Assembly (NCBI GenBank): GCA_002725925.1
Contig: PBRL01000057.1
Location: forward strand, 6,039 to 11,387
DNA length: 5,349 nt
Direction of reading: 5' to 3'
Source: Chloroflexota bacterium
Lineage (GTDB): Bacteria; Chloroflexota; Dehalococcoidia; Lucifugimonadales; Lucifugimonadaceae
Position 1 is the first letter of the stretch; every line of letters starts with the position of its first letter. The notes beneath the pieces were generated by a model. The model made no database searches, was not told the DNA's origin, and saw only the letters and a program-made list of their open reading frames with translations. Position numbers and translations under genes: made by a program. Below are positions 1-5,349 of the stretch, piece by piece.

Positions 1-1159
1 AGTCATCTGTGTAGACGTGGACTCGGGCGTACACACGGCGCCCATCGTAATTATTGATCGGATCATCCATCACCACATCTATCGAAGGCTTTTCCACCTG
101 CGGTTTACCCATCATGAGGCGCATAGCTGGACGACCAAATTGCTCAAATGCCACCATTGCACTCACAGGGTTGCCTGGAAGGCCAAGATGGGGGACTCTG
201 GTTCCGTCTTTACGGTCAAGTAAGCCAAAGGCCAACGGCTTTGCCGGGCGCATACGTACGGACCACAAAGCAATCTCACCCTTGGATGCCAGCACATCTT
301 TAACAACGTCGTAATCACCTTTTGACACTCCTGCCGACGTTACAACCAGGTCCGCAGTAAGTGCACCATCCAATGCTGCTTCCAACGACTCAACCGTATC
401 TTTGGCTATTCCCTTCACCCTCGGGATCCCTCCATATTTCGTCACCATAGCGGCGATACTGTAAGCGTTAGAGTTATAGATCTTGCCTACGGTATATTTC
501 TCACCCGGTTGCAAAAGCTCATCACCAGTCGAAACTATCGCAACGACCGGTCTGCGCACGACTTCAATCCCAGAACGTCCCAAAGAAGCGATCACACCAA
601 CCTCACCTGCACCTAAAATCTGCCCGGTATGGAATACATTCTCACCGCAACGAACATCTTCGCCTGCCTGACGAATATTCTCATTTGGTGCCGCCTCAAC
701 ATATAAAGCAACTGTGTCATCTGACTTTACAGTCCCTCCACGCTCAAGCTCATCTGTGTCCTCAAATGGAACAACTGCATCAGCATTTTGCGGTAACGGA
801 GCACCCGTCATGATCCGAATTGCCGTGCCAGGCTCTAGAGGCCGCTCTGCTATCTGGCCGGCGGCTACGACGCCAATGACCTGTAATACACTCGGTGCAT
901 TCTTCGTTGACCCAGTGGTATCAGCAGAGAAAACAGCGTACCCGTCCATAGCTGAATTTGCGAGCTGAGGCACATCAAACGGAGCTACAACCTTTTCACC
1001 CAAAACCTGGCCTAAAGAATCCAACAAAGGGGTACATTCGACCGAAAGTCGCTTGAAGTATGAAAGAATCCGCTCCCGTGCCTCTTCCACACTCAACATC
1101 TCAGCATCGTAATGATGACGATGAGGACGGTCGAGGTGTTTATTAGAGTTACGTGGCAT
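1..1159 (-). CDS. moeA: Molybdopterin molybdenumtransferase MoeA, 3' end cut off by the window edge
   Basis: MoeA inserts molybdate into adenylylated molybdopterin, the last common step of molybdenum cofactor synthesis in the cytoplasm. Translating the minus strand from the ATG at 1159 gives 386 open codons with no stop. The family is usually about 400-415 residues, so only the end of the C-terminal domain IV is missing. Visible motifs in order: MLSVEEA at 21-27, NSAMDGYA at 68-75 (substrate-site aspartate D72), IRIMTGAPLP at 114-123, RQAGEDV at 163-169, STGDEL at 210-215, the MoCF-fold signature TSAGVSKGDYD at 274-284, RPAKPLAFG at 304-312 and GLPGNPVSA at 326-334. E. coli MoeA has TSGGVS where this protein has TSAGVS. 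The gene starts 18 bp after the pheT stop, so it is probably cotranscribed. A weak AGGT (1172-1175) lies 12 nt upstream of the ATG. A second possible start is Met21 (ATG at 1097-1099), exactly where family similarity begins; the 20 residues before it are His-rich and not typical. The family is certain, the start less so. Confidence 0.95.
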   Translation of the reverse strand, partial: MPRNSNKHLDRPHRHHYDAEMLSVEEARERILSYFKRLSVECTPLLDSLGQVLGEKVVAPFDVPQLANSAMDGYAVFSADTTGSTKNAPSVLQVIGVVAAGQIAERPLEPGTAIRIMTGAPLPQNADAVVPFEDTDELERGGTVKSDDTVALYVEAAPNENIRQAGEDVRCGENVFHTGQILGAGEVGVIASLGRSGIEVVRRPVVAIVSTGDELLQPGEKYTVGKIYNSNAYSIAAMVTKYGGIPRVKGIAKDTVESLEAALDGALTADLVVTSAGVSKGDYDVVKDVLASKGEIALWSVRMRPAKPLAFGLLDRKDGTRVPHLGLPGNPVSAMVAFEQFGRPAMRLMMGKPQVEKPSIDVVMDDPINNYDGRRVYARVHVYTDD

Positions 1160-1177
1160 TAAGGCTTTATTACCTAT

Positions 1178-3610
1178 TTAGGCGCGTAGTTCAGCACCCA
1201 GTTCTTTTTTCAGCTGATCCAAAATCTGTTGTTCGACCTTCGCGATCTGTTCGGCTGTAAGTGTCTTGTTAGGTAATTGATATACAAGCCGCACGGCAAC
1301 AGCTTTCTTTCCTGCAGGCACCCCCTGGCCTTCAAACAAATCAAAAACTGTCGCTGACGACACAATCCTATTGCGCTGTGCGATTTCAACTATCTCTCCC
1401 GCAGTTGATTGCGTCTGAACAATTAAAGAAAGATCTCGATGGGATGCGGGCATGCGAACAAACTCTACGAACTTCCCATTCCCACCATATTGCGTCGATC
1501 CGGAAATGATCTTCAAGACAGCTTGCAGGTCAAGCTCAAACACGGCGACACTATCGACTTCGGCATCAAACTCGGAAAATACTTCTGCAGAAATTTCGCC
1601 AACCACTCCAATTACTGCATGATTCGCAGCCGGCACCTTTACGATCGCTGTACGCCCGACCGCGAATGTGGAATCCTCGCCTGGCTCGAAGACGGCTACG
1701 ATACCGAGATTGTCCAGAACGAACTCGACAGCACCTTTGGCATCATAAAAGTCTGATGTATCGCTCGAAAGATCCCAGTGCAGTTCATTCCTAGGTCCAG
1801 CAAAAGCCCCTGTCGCCATCTGACGTTCTTCAGGCAACCCCTCACCGTAATCCAAGAAAACCCGTCCCGTCTCGAATACAGCGATGGGACCACGCCAGAT
1901 ACGTGAATTACGGGCAACCGTCATCAGTATCCCTTCACGGAGGGTTCGCCGCATAACTGCAAAATCTGAACTTACTGGATTTCGTAGTTTGATTTGTGCC
2001 GCGAGAGATTCACCAAGAGAAACGCGCGCTTCGCCTTCACTCGTGGTAGCAGAGTAACTAATGGTCTCGCGCATACCCGCCTGAACCAGTAAATCGGTCA
2101 CACGCCGACGCAGGTCCATCTCCGGTTGAGGCTGCCACTGAGGTGGTCTACCCGAAAGAATTGTTGTCGGAATGTTGTCATAACCAACTATTCGAGCTAT
2201 CTCCTCCACGAGGTCTTCAGATATTGAAACGTCTGGGCGCCAGTAGGGAATTAAAACGTCCCAGCCGGTTGCATCACCTGCCAGATCAAACCCAAGGCCT
2301 TCCAGCGTGGTTTCGATCAAGCTCCTATCAAACTTAACGCCGAGCACCCTCATAATATCGCTATGTTCAAGCCGAACAGAGTCCAACTCTTGCCCGGCGC
2401 TTGGATTCACATCAATGATCCCTGATGCTGCCTTCCCCCCGGCAATTTCCAAAATGAGTTTTGTTGCGCGCCGAAGACCAACCTCTGCCAATCCTGACCT
2501 TAAACTCTTCTCAAACCTGAGCGTAGCCTGGCTAGACAACTCCAACGTACGCGCTGTGCGGCGATTATTCACCCCGTGAAATGTTGCTGATTCTAAAAAC
2601 ACAGTACTGGTCGACTTGGATATTTCAGAATTAGCTCCGCCCATCACTCCAGCCAACCCAATCCCACGCTTCGAATCAGCAATAAGAAGCATATCTGTAT
2701 CGAGCCTTCGCTCTTTGTTGTCGAGGGTTGTGAGTTTCTCGCCAGGCATCGCTCGTCTGACAATAACCTTGTGATCAGCTACCTTGTCATAGTCGAATGC
2801 ATGAAGTGGTTGCCCTATTTCAAACATAACAAAATTCGTGATATCGACTACGTTGTTGATTGGGCGTTCGCCAATTGCGAGAAGACGATCTTTAAGCCAT
2901 TTTGGTGACTCACCGATGGTCACTCCTTGGATAACAGAAGTCGTGTATCGAAGACACAGATCAGGGTCAGTGATCTCAACGGACGCCAGAGTGCCGATAT
3001 CGGGACCTTTCGCTTCAAAATCTACCTCAGGTTCCTTTAACGGGTTTCCGGTGATCGCCGCAACATCCCGTGCAACTCCGACAACACCTAAGCAATCTGG
3101 CCGATTGGGGGTCAGCTCAATGTCTAAAACTGACTCACCTAAAACCTCGCCTATAGGGGTGCCGATCTTAGCGTGGTCATCAAGTACAAGAATTCCCTCG
3201 TGGTCATCACCAATTCCAAGTTCTCGGACCGAACAAACCATTCCTTCTGACGCAACGCCGCGTATTTTCGAACGCTTGAGTTTTTTGGTTTTACCTGGTT
3301 CGTTGGAGTATGCATCCTGAAGAACTGCACCTATGGAGGCATAAGCGATCTTCTGTCCTTGGGCAACATTGGGGGCGCCACACACAACCTCCGACTCACC
3401 ATTTCCGTGGTCAACTGTCACGAGTCGCAAACGATCCGCATCCGGATGCTGCCTGACATTTTTTACGAAACCCACTACAACATTTTCTATCCACCCGGTC
3501 CGCTCGATCGACCCAACTTCGTTACCCGCCATCGTCAAGCGATGTGCCAAATCATCAAGACCTATATCAATATCTACGTACTCGCTAAGCCAGGAAACAG
3601 GAACCTTCAT
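1178..3610 (-). CDS. pheT: Phenylalanine--tRNA ligase beta subunit
   Basis: This is the beta subunit of the cytoplasmic alpha2-beta2 phenylalanyl-tRNA synthetase. It binds tRNA-Phe and hydrolyses mischarged Tyr-tRNA-Phe. At 810 residues it has full bacterial length and all expected domains. The N-terminus MKVPVSWLSEYV is typical. The tRNA-binding OB fold spans about 40-155 (HPDADRL at 55-61, CGAPN at 78-82, SEGM at 121-124), followed by ELTPNRPDCLG at 165-175. The B3/B4 editing domain spans about 215-390, with RPINNVVDITN at 249-259, GQPLHAFD at 266-273, GVMGG at 321-325 and LESATFH at 339-345; H270 and E340 appear to match family editing-site residues. B5 is about 410-480 (WRPDVSISEDLVEEIARIVG, 457-476). 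The catalytic-like core follows, then the FDX-ACB anticodon-binding domain from about 716 to 809 (MPASHRDLSLIV, 720-731; PNKTLTAEQ, 780-788). The ATG at 3610 is the first start after an in-frame TGA, with only a weak GAGAT (3617-3621) upstream. It follows pheS by 72 bp. Confidence 0.98.
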   Translation of the reverse strand: MKVPVSWLSEYVDIDIGLDDLAHRLTMAGNEVGSIERTGWIENVVVGFVKNVRQHPDADRLRLVTVDHGNGESEVVCGAPNVAQGQKIAYASIGAVLQDAYSNEPGKTKKLKRSKIRGVASEGMVCSVRELGIGDDHEGILVLDDHAKIGTPIGEVLGESVLDIELTPNRPDCLGVVGVARDVAAITGNPLKEPEVDFEAKGPDIGTLASVEITDPDLCLRYTTSVIQGVTIGESPKWLKDRLLAIGERPINNVVDITNFVMFEIGQPLHAFDYDKVADHKVIVRRAMPGEKLTTLDNKERRLDTDMLLIADSKRGIGLAGVMGGANSEISKSTSTVFLESATFHGVNNRRTARTLELSSQATLRFEKSLRSGLAEVGLRRATKLILEIAGGKAASGIIDVNPSAGQELDSVRLEHSDIMRVLGVKFDRSLIETTLEGLGFDLAGDATGWDVLIPYWRPDVSISEDLVEEIARIVGYDNIPTTILSGRPPQWQPQPEMDLRRRVTDLLVQAGMRETISYSATTSEGEARVSLGESLAAQIKLRNPVSSDFAVMRRTLREGILMTVARNSRIWRGPIAVFETGRVFLDYGEGLPEERQMATGAFAGPRNELHWDLSSDTSDFYDAKGAVEFVLDNLGIVAVFEPGEDSTFAVGRTAIVKVPAANHAVIGVVGEISAEVFSEFDAEVDSVAVFELDLQAVLKIISGSTQYGGNGKFVEFVRMPASHRDLSLIVQTQSTAGEIVEIAQRNRIVSSATVFDLFEGQGVPAGKKAVAVRLVYQLPNKTLTAEQIAKVEQQILDQLKKELGAELRA

Positions 3611-3661
3611 ACATTTATCTCAATCATGGACATTACATGTGGAAATAGAAATTGCGAACCA

Positions 3662-3708
3662 ATCTGAGTTCTTTCGAAAACACTAAAACTGAGTTAAGAA
3701 TCTCAGAT
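3662..3708. repeat. Small inverted repeat across the pheS stop codon
   Basis: The plus strand reads ATCTGAG at 3662-3668 and its exact reverse complement CTCAGAT at 3702-3708. The 33-nt spacer contains the pheS stop codon. A partial direct copy, CTGAGTT, also occurs at 3664-3670 and 3690-3696, so the short palindrome-like word is used three times here. In the pheST transcript the arms could pair into a 7-bp stem with a long loop. There is no T-run after it, so it is not an intrinsic terminator. It could be an mRNA-processing or stability structure, or chance; I cannot separate these by eye. Confidence 0.2.
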
Positions 3709-4681
3709 CGTTGGAGAAGAAATGTCGAATATCTGTTATTTCATTACGCAACATTGAAATCCTCTCAGGCCCCATTCCAAACGCAAATCCTGTGTATTTA
3801 CTTGAGTCATAACCTGAGTTTTCAAGAACTTGCGGATGAACCATTCCGGCGCCAAGAATTTCGATCCATCGCCCGTTCCAATCAATAGACATATCCACCC
3901 CAGGCTCAACGAATGGGAAGTAATCACAACGGAAACGAACTTTGCGTGACTGTCCAAATATACGCCTGGCGAACTCGTAAAGCGTCCCTTTTAAATCTGC
4001 AAATGTAATCCCTGTGTCCACTGCAAGCCCTTCGACCTGATTAAAGTGCCATTCGTGAGTGGAGTCAGTGGATTCATATCGGTAGCACTTACCCGGGACC
4101 ACTACCCGAATCGGCGGGGTATTATTTTCCATCACTCTCGCCTGCATAGGAGAAGTATGCGTGCGAAGAAGAACATCGTCGTATTTCTCCGAATCGACCC
4201 ATATCGTGTCCCATTGGTCACGAGCCGGATGGCCTGCCGGTATGTTGAGCATGTCGAAGTTGTACTTCTCAAGCTCAATCTCAGGTCCCTCGATTGTTTG
4301 AAATCCCATTTCATTAAATGCCTGAGTGATTTCTCTGATCATCTGGGTCGAAGGATGCAACCCGCCAACAGCAGGTTTACGTCCTGGAAGAGTAACGTCT
4401 AATGAACCAACAACTGCATTTGATGATTTTGCCTGTCTTTCGCGTTCTTCATAAAATGAGTCGAGATCGGCGCGGAGAAGGTTAGCTGCGGCCCCAACTA
4501 TTTTCCGCTCTTCAATTTCCAGAGAACCCAATCCTCTTAGCAGCGCGGTTAAACGTCCTTTTCGTCCAAGGAACTCAACTCTCCATGACTCGAGATGCTC
4601 GCTCGAATCGGCTGAATTTAGGGCTGAAACGGCAGCCTCTCTCAGTTGCTCTACTGACTCACTGGGTTGAACTTCTGACAC
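3683..4681 (-). CDS. pheS: Phenylalanine--tRNA ligase alpha subunit
   Basis: PheS is the catalytic class II subunit: it activates phenylalanine with ATP and transfers it to tRNA-Phe, working in an alpha2-beta2 complex with PheT. At 332 residues it has normal length. The N-terminal helical arm (about 1-90) contains VEFLGRKG at 35-42. The catalytic domain starts near LPGR (98-101) and carries the GGLHP box (106-110), NFDMLNIPAGHPARDQWDT (141-159), LLRTHTSPMQAR (171-182), motif 2 with GKCYRYE (197-203) and HEWHFNQVEG (209-218), FPFVEPGVDMSI (255-266), EILGAGMVHPQVL (274-286) and motif 3 GFAFGMGPERISML (298-311). The C-terminus, DIRHFFSNDLRFLTQF, is canonical. A300 in GFAFGMG corresponds to the alanine that shapes the Phe pocket in E. 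coli PheS (Ala294). The start is GTG at 4681: an in-frame TAA lies only two codons upstream, and a good ribosome site (4690-4698) sits at the right distance. It is the first gene of the likely pheS-pheT-moeA operon. Confidence 0.98.
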   Translation of the reverse strand: MSEVQPSESVEQLREAAVSALNSADSSEHLESWRVEFLGRKGRLTALLRGLGSLEIEERKIVGAAANLLRADLDSFYEERERQAKSSNAVVGSLDVTLPGRKPAVGGLHPSTQMIREITQAFNEMGFQTIEGPEIELEKYNFDMLNIPAGHPARDQWDTIWVDSEKYDDVLLRTHTSPMQARVMENNTPPIRVVVPGKCYRYESTDSTHEWHFNQVEGLAVDTGITFADLKGTLYEFARRIFGQSRKVRFRCDYFPFVEPGVDMSIDWNGRWIEILGAGMVHPQVLENSGYDSSKYTGFAFGMGPERISMLRNEITDIRHFFSNDLRFLTQF

Positions 4682-4689
4682 GAAAATTT

Positions 4690-4698
4690 ACCTACCCT
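4690..4698 (-). promoter_or_regulatory. Ribosome binding site of pheS, supports the GTG start
   Basis: The minus strand reads AGGGTAGGT, with its last base 8 nt upstream of the GTG at 4681. This purine-rich stretch and its spacing support a GTG start, which is also the only possible start after the in-frame TAA at 4688-4690. Confidence 0.6.
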
Positions 4699-4767
4699 GA
4701 ATTAACTCTAATTGAGTGTGAACGGACGCCTATCAAAAGTACCATGCGCGATGATGTTAGACCTCAA

Positions 4768-4773
4768 ATTATA
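4768..4773 (-). promoter_or_regulatory. Candidate -10 box for the pheS operon
   Basis: The minus strand contains a perfect TATAAT, ending 86 nt before the pheS start codon. Transcription beginning just downstream would give a leader of roughly 80 nt. No good -35 box is found at 16-18 nt upstream: the hexamer at 17 nt is TAATTC. A match by chance in AT-rich DNA is therefore possible. Confidence 0.3.
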
Positions 4774-4931
4774 TTAGATCACTACAGGGCGAATTACCGT
4801 TATCTCAATCTCAAACGCAGTTGGGAAACAGGTTATTCATTAAACGTCAGATAAATTTACCCAAATTTCCTTCTAATTTTTACAAGATAAAAAATTTAAT
4901 GTTTCCATCTATATTTTTAAGTTATCCCTAC

Positions 4932-4949
4932 GATATTCGTATTAATATC
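4932..4949. repeat. 18-bp perfect dyad GATATT-N6-AATATC, operator-like
   Basis: The arms GATATT (4932-4937) and AATATC (4944-4949) are exact reverse complements separated by 6 bp. The size and symmetry are like binding sites of dimeric helix-turn-helix regulators, and the dyad sits in the middle of the divergent intergenic region. The surrounding DNA is about 78% A+T, in which such dyads arise easily by chance, so a regulatory role is only a suggestion. Confidence 0.25.
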
Positions 4950-5095
4950 CTTATATTTCATAGTGAATACAACTTAAATAGTTGATTTTATGAACTTCCA
5001 AGTGGTTGGCGAGCACCATCTTCAACGGCCAAACTAACGACAAGTTCAAAAAGATGTAGTAGGGTCGACCAACGATCTGAGATCTACCGCAGTAA

Positions 5096-5110
5096 CGAAC
5101 TATGCGTTCG
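5096..5110. repeat. Short hairpin in the presumed leader of the zinc-ribbon gene
   Basis: CGAAC (5096-5100) and GTTCG (5106-5110) form a perfect 5-bp stem with loop TATGC, 44 bp before the ATG of the small gene. It lacks a T-run and is too short to call a regulatory element. It may be chance. Confidence 0.2.
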
Positions 5111-5143
5111 AGAAGCGGAAAACGACAACCATCTACGAGTAAC

Positions 5144-5149
5144 GGGGGG
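5144..5149 (+). promoter_or_regulatory. Strong Shine-Dalgarno of the zinc-ribbon gene
   Basis: A run of six G followed by GAT-like context ends 5 nt before the ATG at 5155. It is the only strong purine-rich site nearby and fixes this ATG as the start of the 47-codon gene. The adjacent GGGATCCC (5147-5154) is a palindrome overlapping the site; it might fold locally, but this is unproven. Confidence 0.65.
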
Positions 5150-5154
5150 ATCCC

Positions 5155-5298
5155 ATGGAAGCCTATTGTATGAAGTGTAAGACCAAGCGTGACATGCAGA
5201 ATCCACAGCAAATCACAATGAAAAACGGTCGCCCCGCATCGCAAGGCACCTGCCCTGTATGCAGCACCAAAATGTTTAAGATTGGTAAAGCTTCATAA
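5155..5298 (+). CDS. 47-residue zinc-ribbon protein of the DUF5679 type
   Basis: This is a complete small gene: ATG, 47 codons, TAA. The protein has two CxxC knuckles, C5-M-K-C8 and C33-P-V-C36, spaced like a compact zinc ribbon that would bind one zinc ion. The segment between them includes the basic, conserved-looking ITMKNGRPASQGT (20-32), and the chain ends KMFKIGKAS. The pattern AYCxKCKxKRxM...TMKNGRPAxxGTCPVCxTKMF matches the DUF5679 family as I remember it, a family of unknown function seen mostly in Chloroflexota. There is no signal peptide or membrane segment, and the many Lys/Arg residues fit nucleic-acid or ribosome contact; that is inference only. A strong ribosome site 5 nt upstream and an intrinsic terminator 22 bp downstream show it is a real single-gene transcript. 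It is divergent from the pheST operon, so no functional link follows from context. Confidence 0.88.
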   Translation: MEAYCMKCKTKRDMQNPQQITMKNGRPASQGTCPVCSTKMFKIGKAS

Positions 5299-5319
5299 GC
5301 CTCGGCTATTGAATGAATT

Positions 5320-5349
5320 GACCCGTGCTCTCTGCACGGGTCTTTTTTT
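5320..5349 (+). terminator. Rho-independent terminator after the zinc-ribbon gene
   Basis: A perfect 9-bp GC-rich stem, GACCCGTGC (5320-5328) with GCACGGGTC (5334-5342) and loop TCTCT, is followed at once by at least seven T up to the window edge. It lies 22 bp after the TAA of the small gene and works on the plus strand. There is no matching T-run for the minus strand, so it should be one-directional. Confidence 0.95.

Larger units (their letters stand above)
4682..5154. other. Divergent intergenic region with an AT-rich core, no gene seen
   Basis: These 473 bp separate pheS (leftward) from the zinc-ribbon gene (rightward), so promoters for both directions should lie here. I see no credible coding sequence, tRNA or rRNA. 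I looked on the minus strand for a T-box leader (the conserved TGGnACCGCG-type antiterminator box followed by a terminator hairpin ahead of pheS) and did not find one. Composition changes sharply: 4861-4980 has about 22% G+C by hand count, while 4990-5154 is close to the level of the genes. The 165 bp just before the zinc-ribbon start could be a long 5' leader, but I see no named riboswitch in it. Confidence 0.6.

Noticed and set aside
2838..3320. Plus-strand open frame of 160 codons inside pheT
   Set aside because: It is a shadow of the pheT coding strand. The antisense composition (many Ser, Pro, Thr, Arg) has no family features and the opposite strand encodes an unmistakable PheT.
4585..4854. 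Plus-strand open frame of 89 codons across the pheS start
   Set aside because: It overlaps the pheS N-terminus in antisense, has no ribosome site, and the protein resembles nothing recognisable.
5040..5115. tRNA-like stretch with GTTCGAG near 5106
   Set aside because: The GTTCG word resembles a T-loop, but no acceptor, D or anticodon stems can be paired around it. It is better explained as a 5-bp hairpin.
4682..5154. Possible T-box or other riboswitch leader for pheS
   Set aside because: On the minus strand I could not find the conserved T-box antiterminator sequence or a terminator hairpin with a T-run ahead of pheS. An Infernal/Rfam scan would settle it.
4951..5244. Minus-strand open frame of 97 codons (starts MRCGATVFHC) opposite the zinc-ribbon gene
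   Set aside because: It lies antisense over the well-supported 47-codon gene and runs into the AT-rich spacer. It has no ribosome site or recognisable family pattern.

Overview
The window looks like an ordinary chromosomal housekeeping segment of a bacterium with moderate G+C, probably a Chloroflexota member such as Dehalococcoidia or the SAR202 group. That placement is an inference from a tiny DUF5679-type zinc-ribbon gene, which I associate mainly with Chloroflexota and some Actinobacteria, and from the style of the MoeA and PheS motifs. No 16S rRNA or other marker is present to confirm it.

Layout from the left: positions 1-1159, minus strand, hold a molybdopterin molybdenumtransferase gene (moeA) whose 3' end lies beyond the left edge. 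After an 18-bp gap comes pheT (1178-3610, minus), the phenylalanyl-tRNA synthetase beta subunit. After a 72-bp gap comes pheS (3683-4681, minus, GTG start), the alpha subunit. The order of transcription is pheS-pheT-moeA, and all three are probably one operon read leftward. Positions 4682-5154 hold no gene and include a very AT-rich core (about 22% G+C over 4861-4980 by hand count). To its right, transcribed in the opposite direction, is a complete 47-residue CxxC/CxxC zinc-ribbon gene (5155-5298) with a strong Shine-Dalgarno sequence. It is closed by a textbook intrinsic terminator at 5320-5349.

Functionally, PheS and PheT form the alpha2-beta2 enzyme that charges tRNA-Phe and edits mischarged Tyr-tRNA. 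MoeA inserts molybdenum into molybdopterin, so it is functionally unrelated and only seems to share the transcript. The small zinc-ribbon protein has no established role. I found no mobile element, CRISPR array, tRNA, rRNA or clear riboswitch. I also see no convincing new biological system here. The points worth a second look are the zinc-ribbon miniprotein, the AT-rich divergent intergenic region with an 18-bp dyad, the His-rich N-terminal extension of MoeA and the pheST-moeA linkage.
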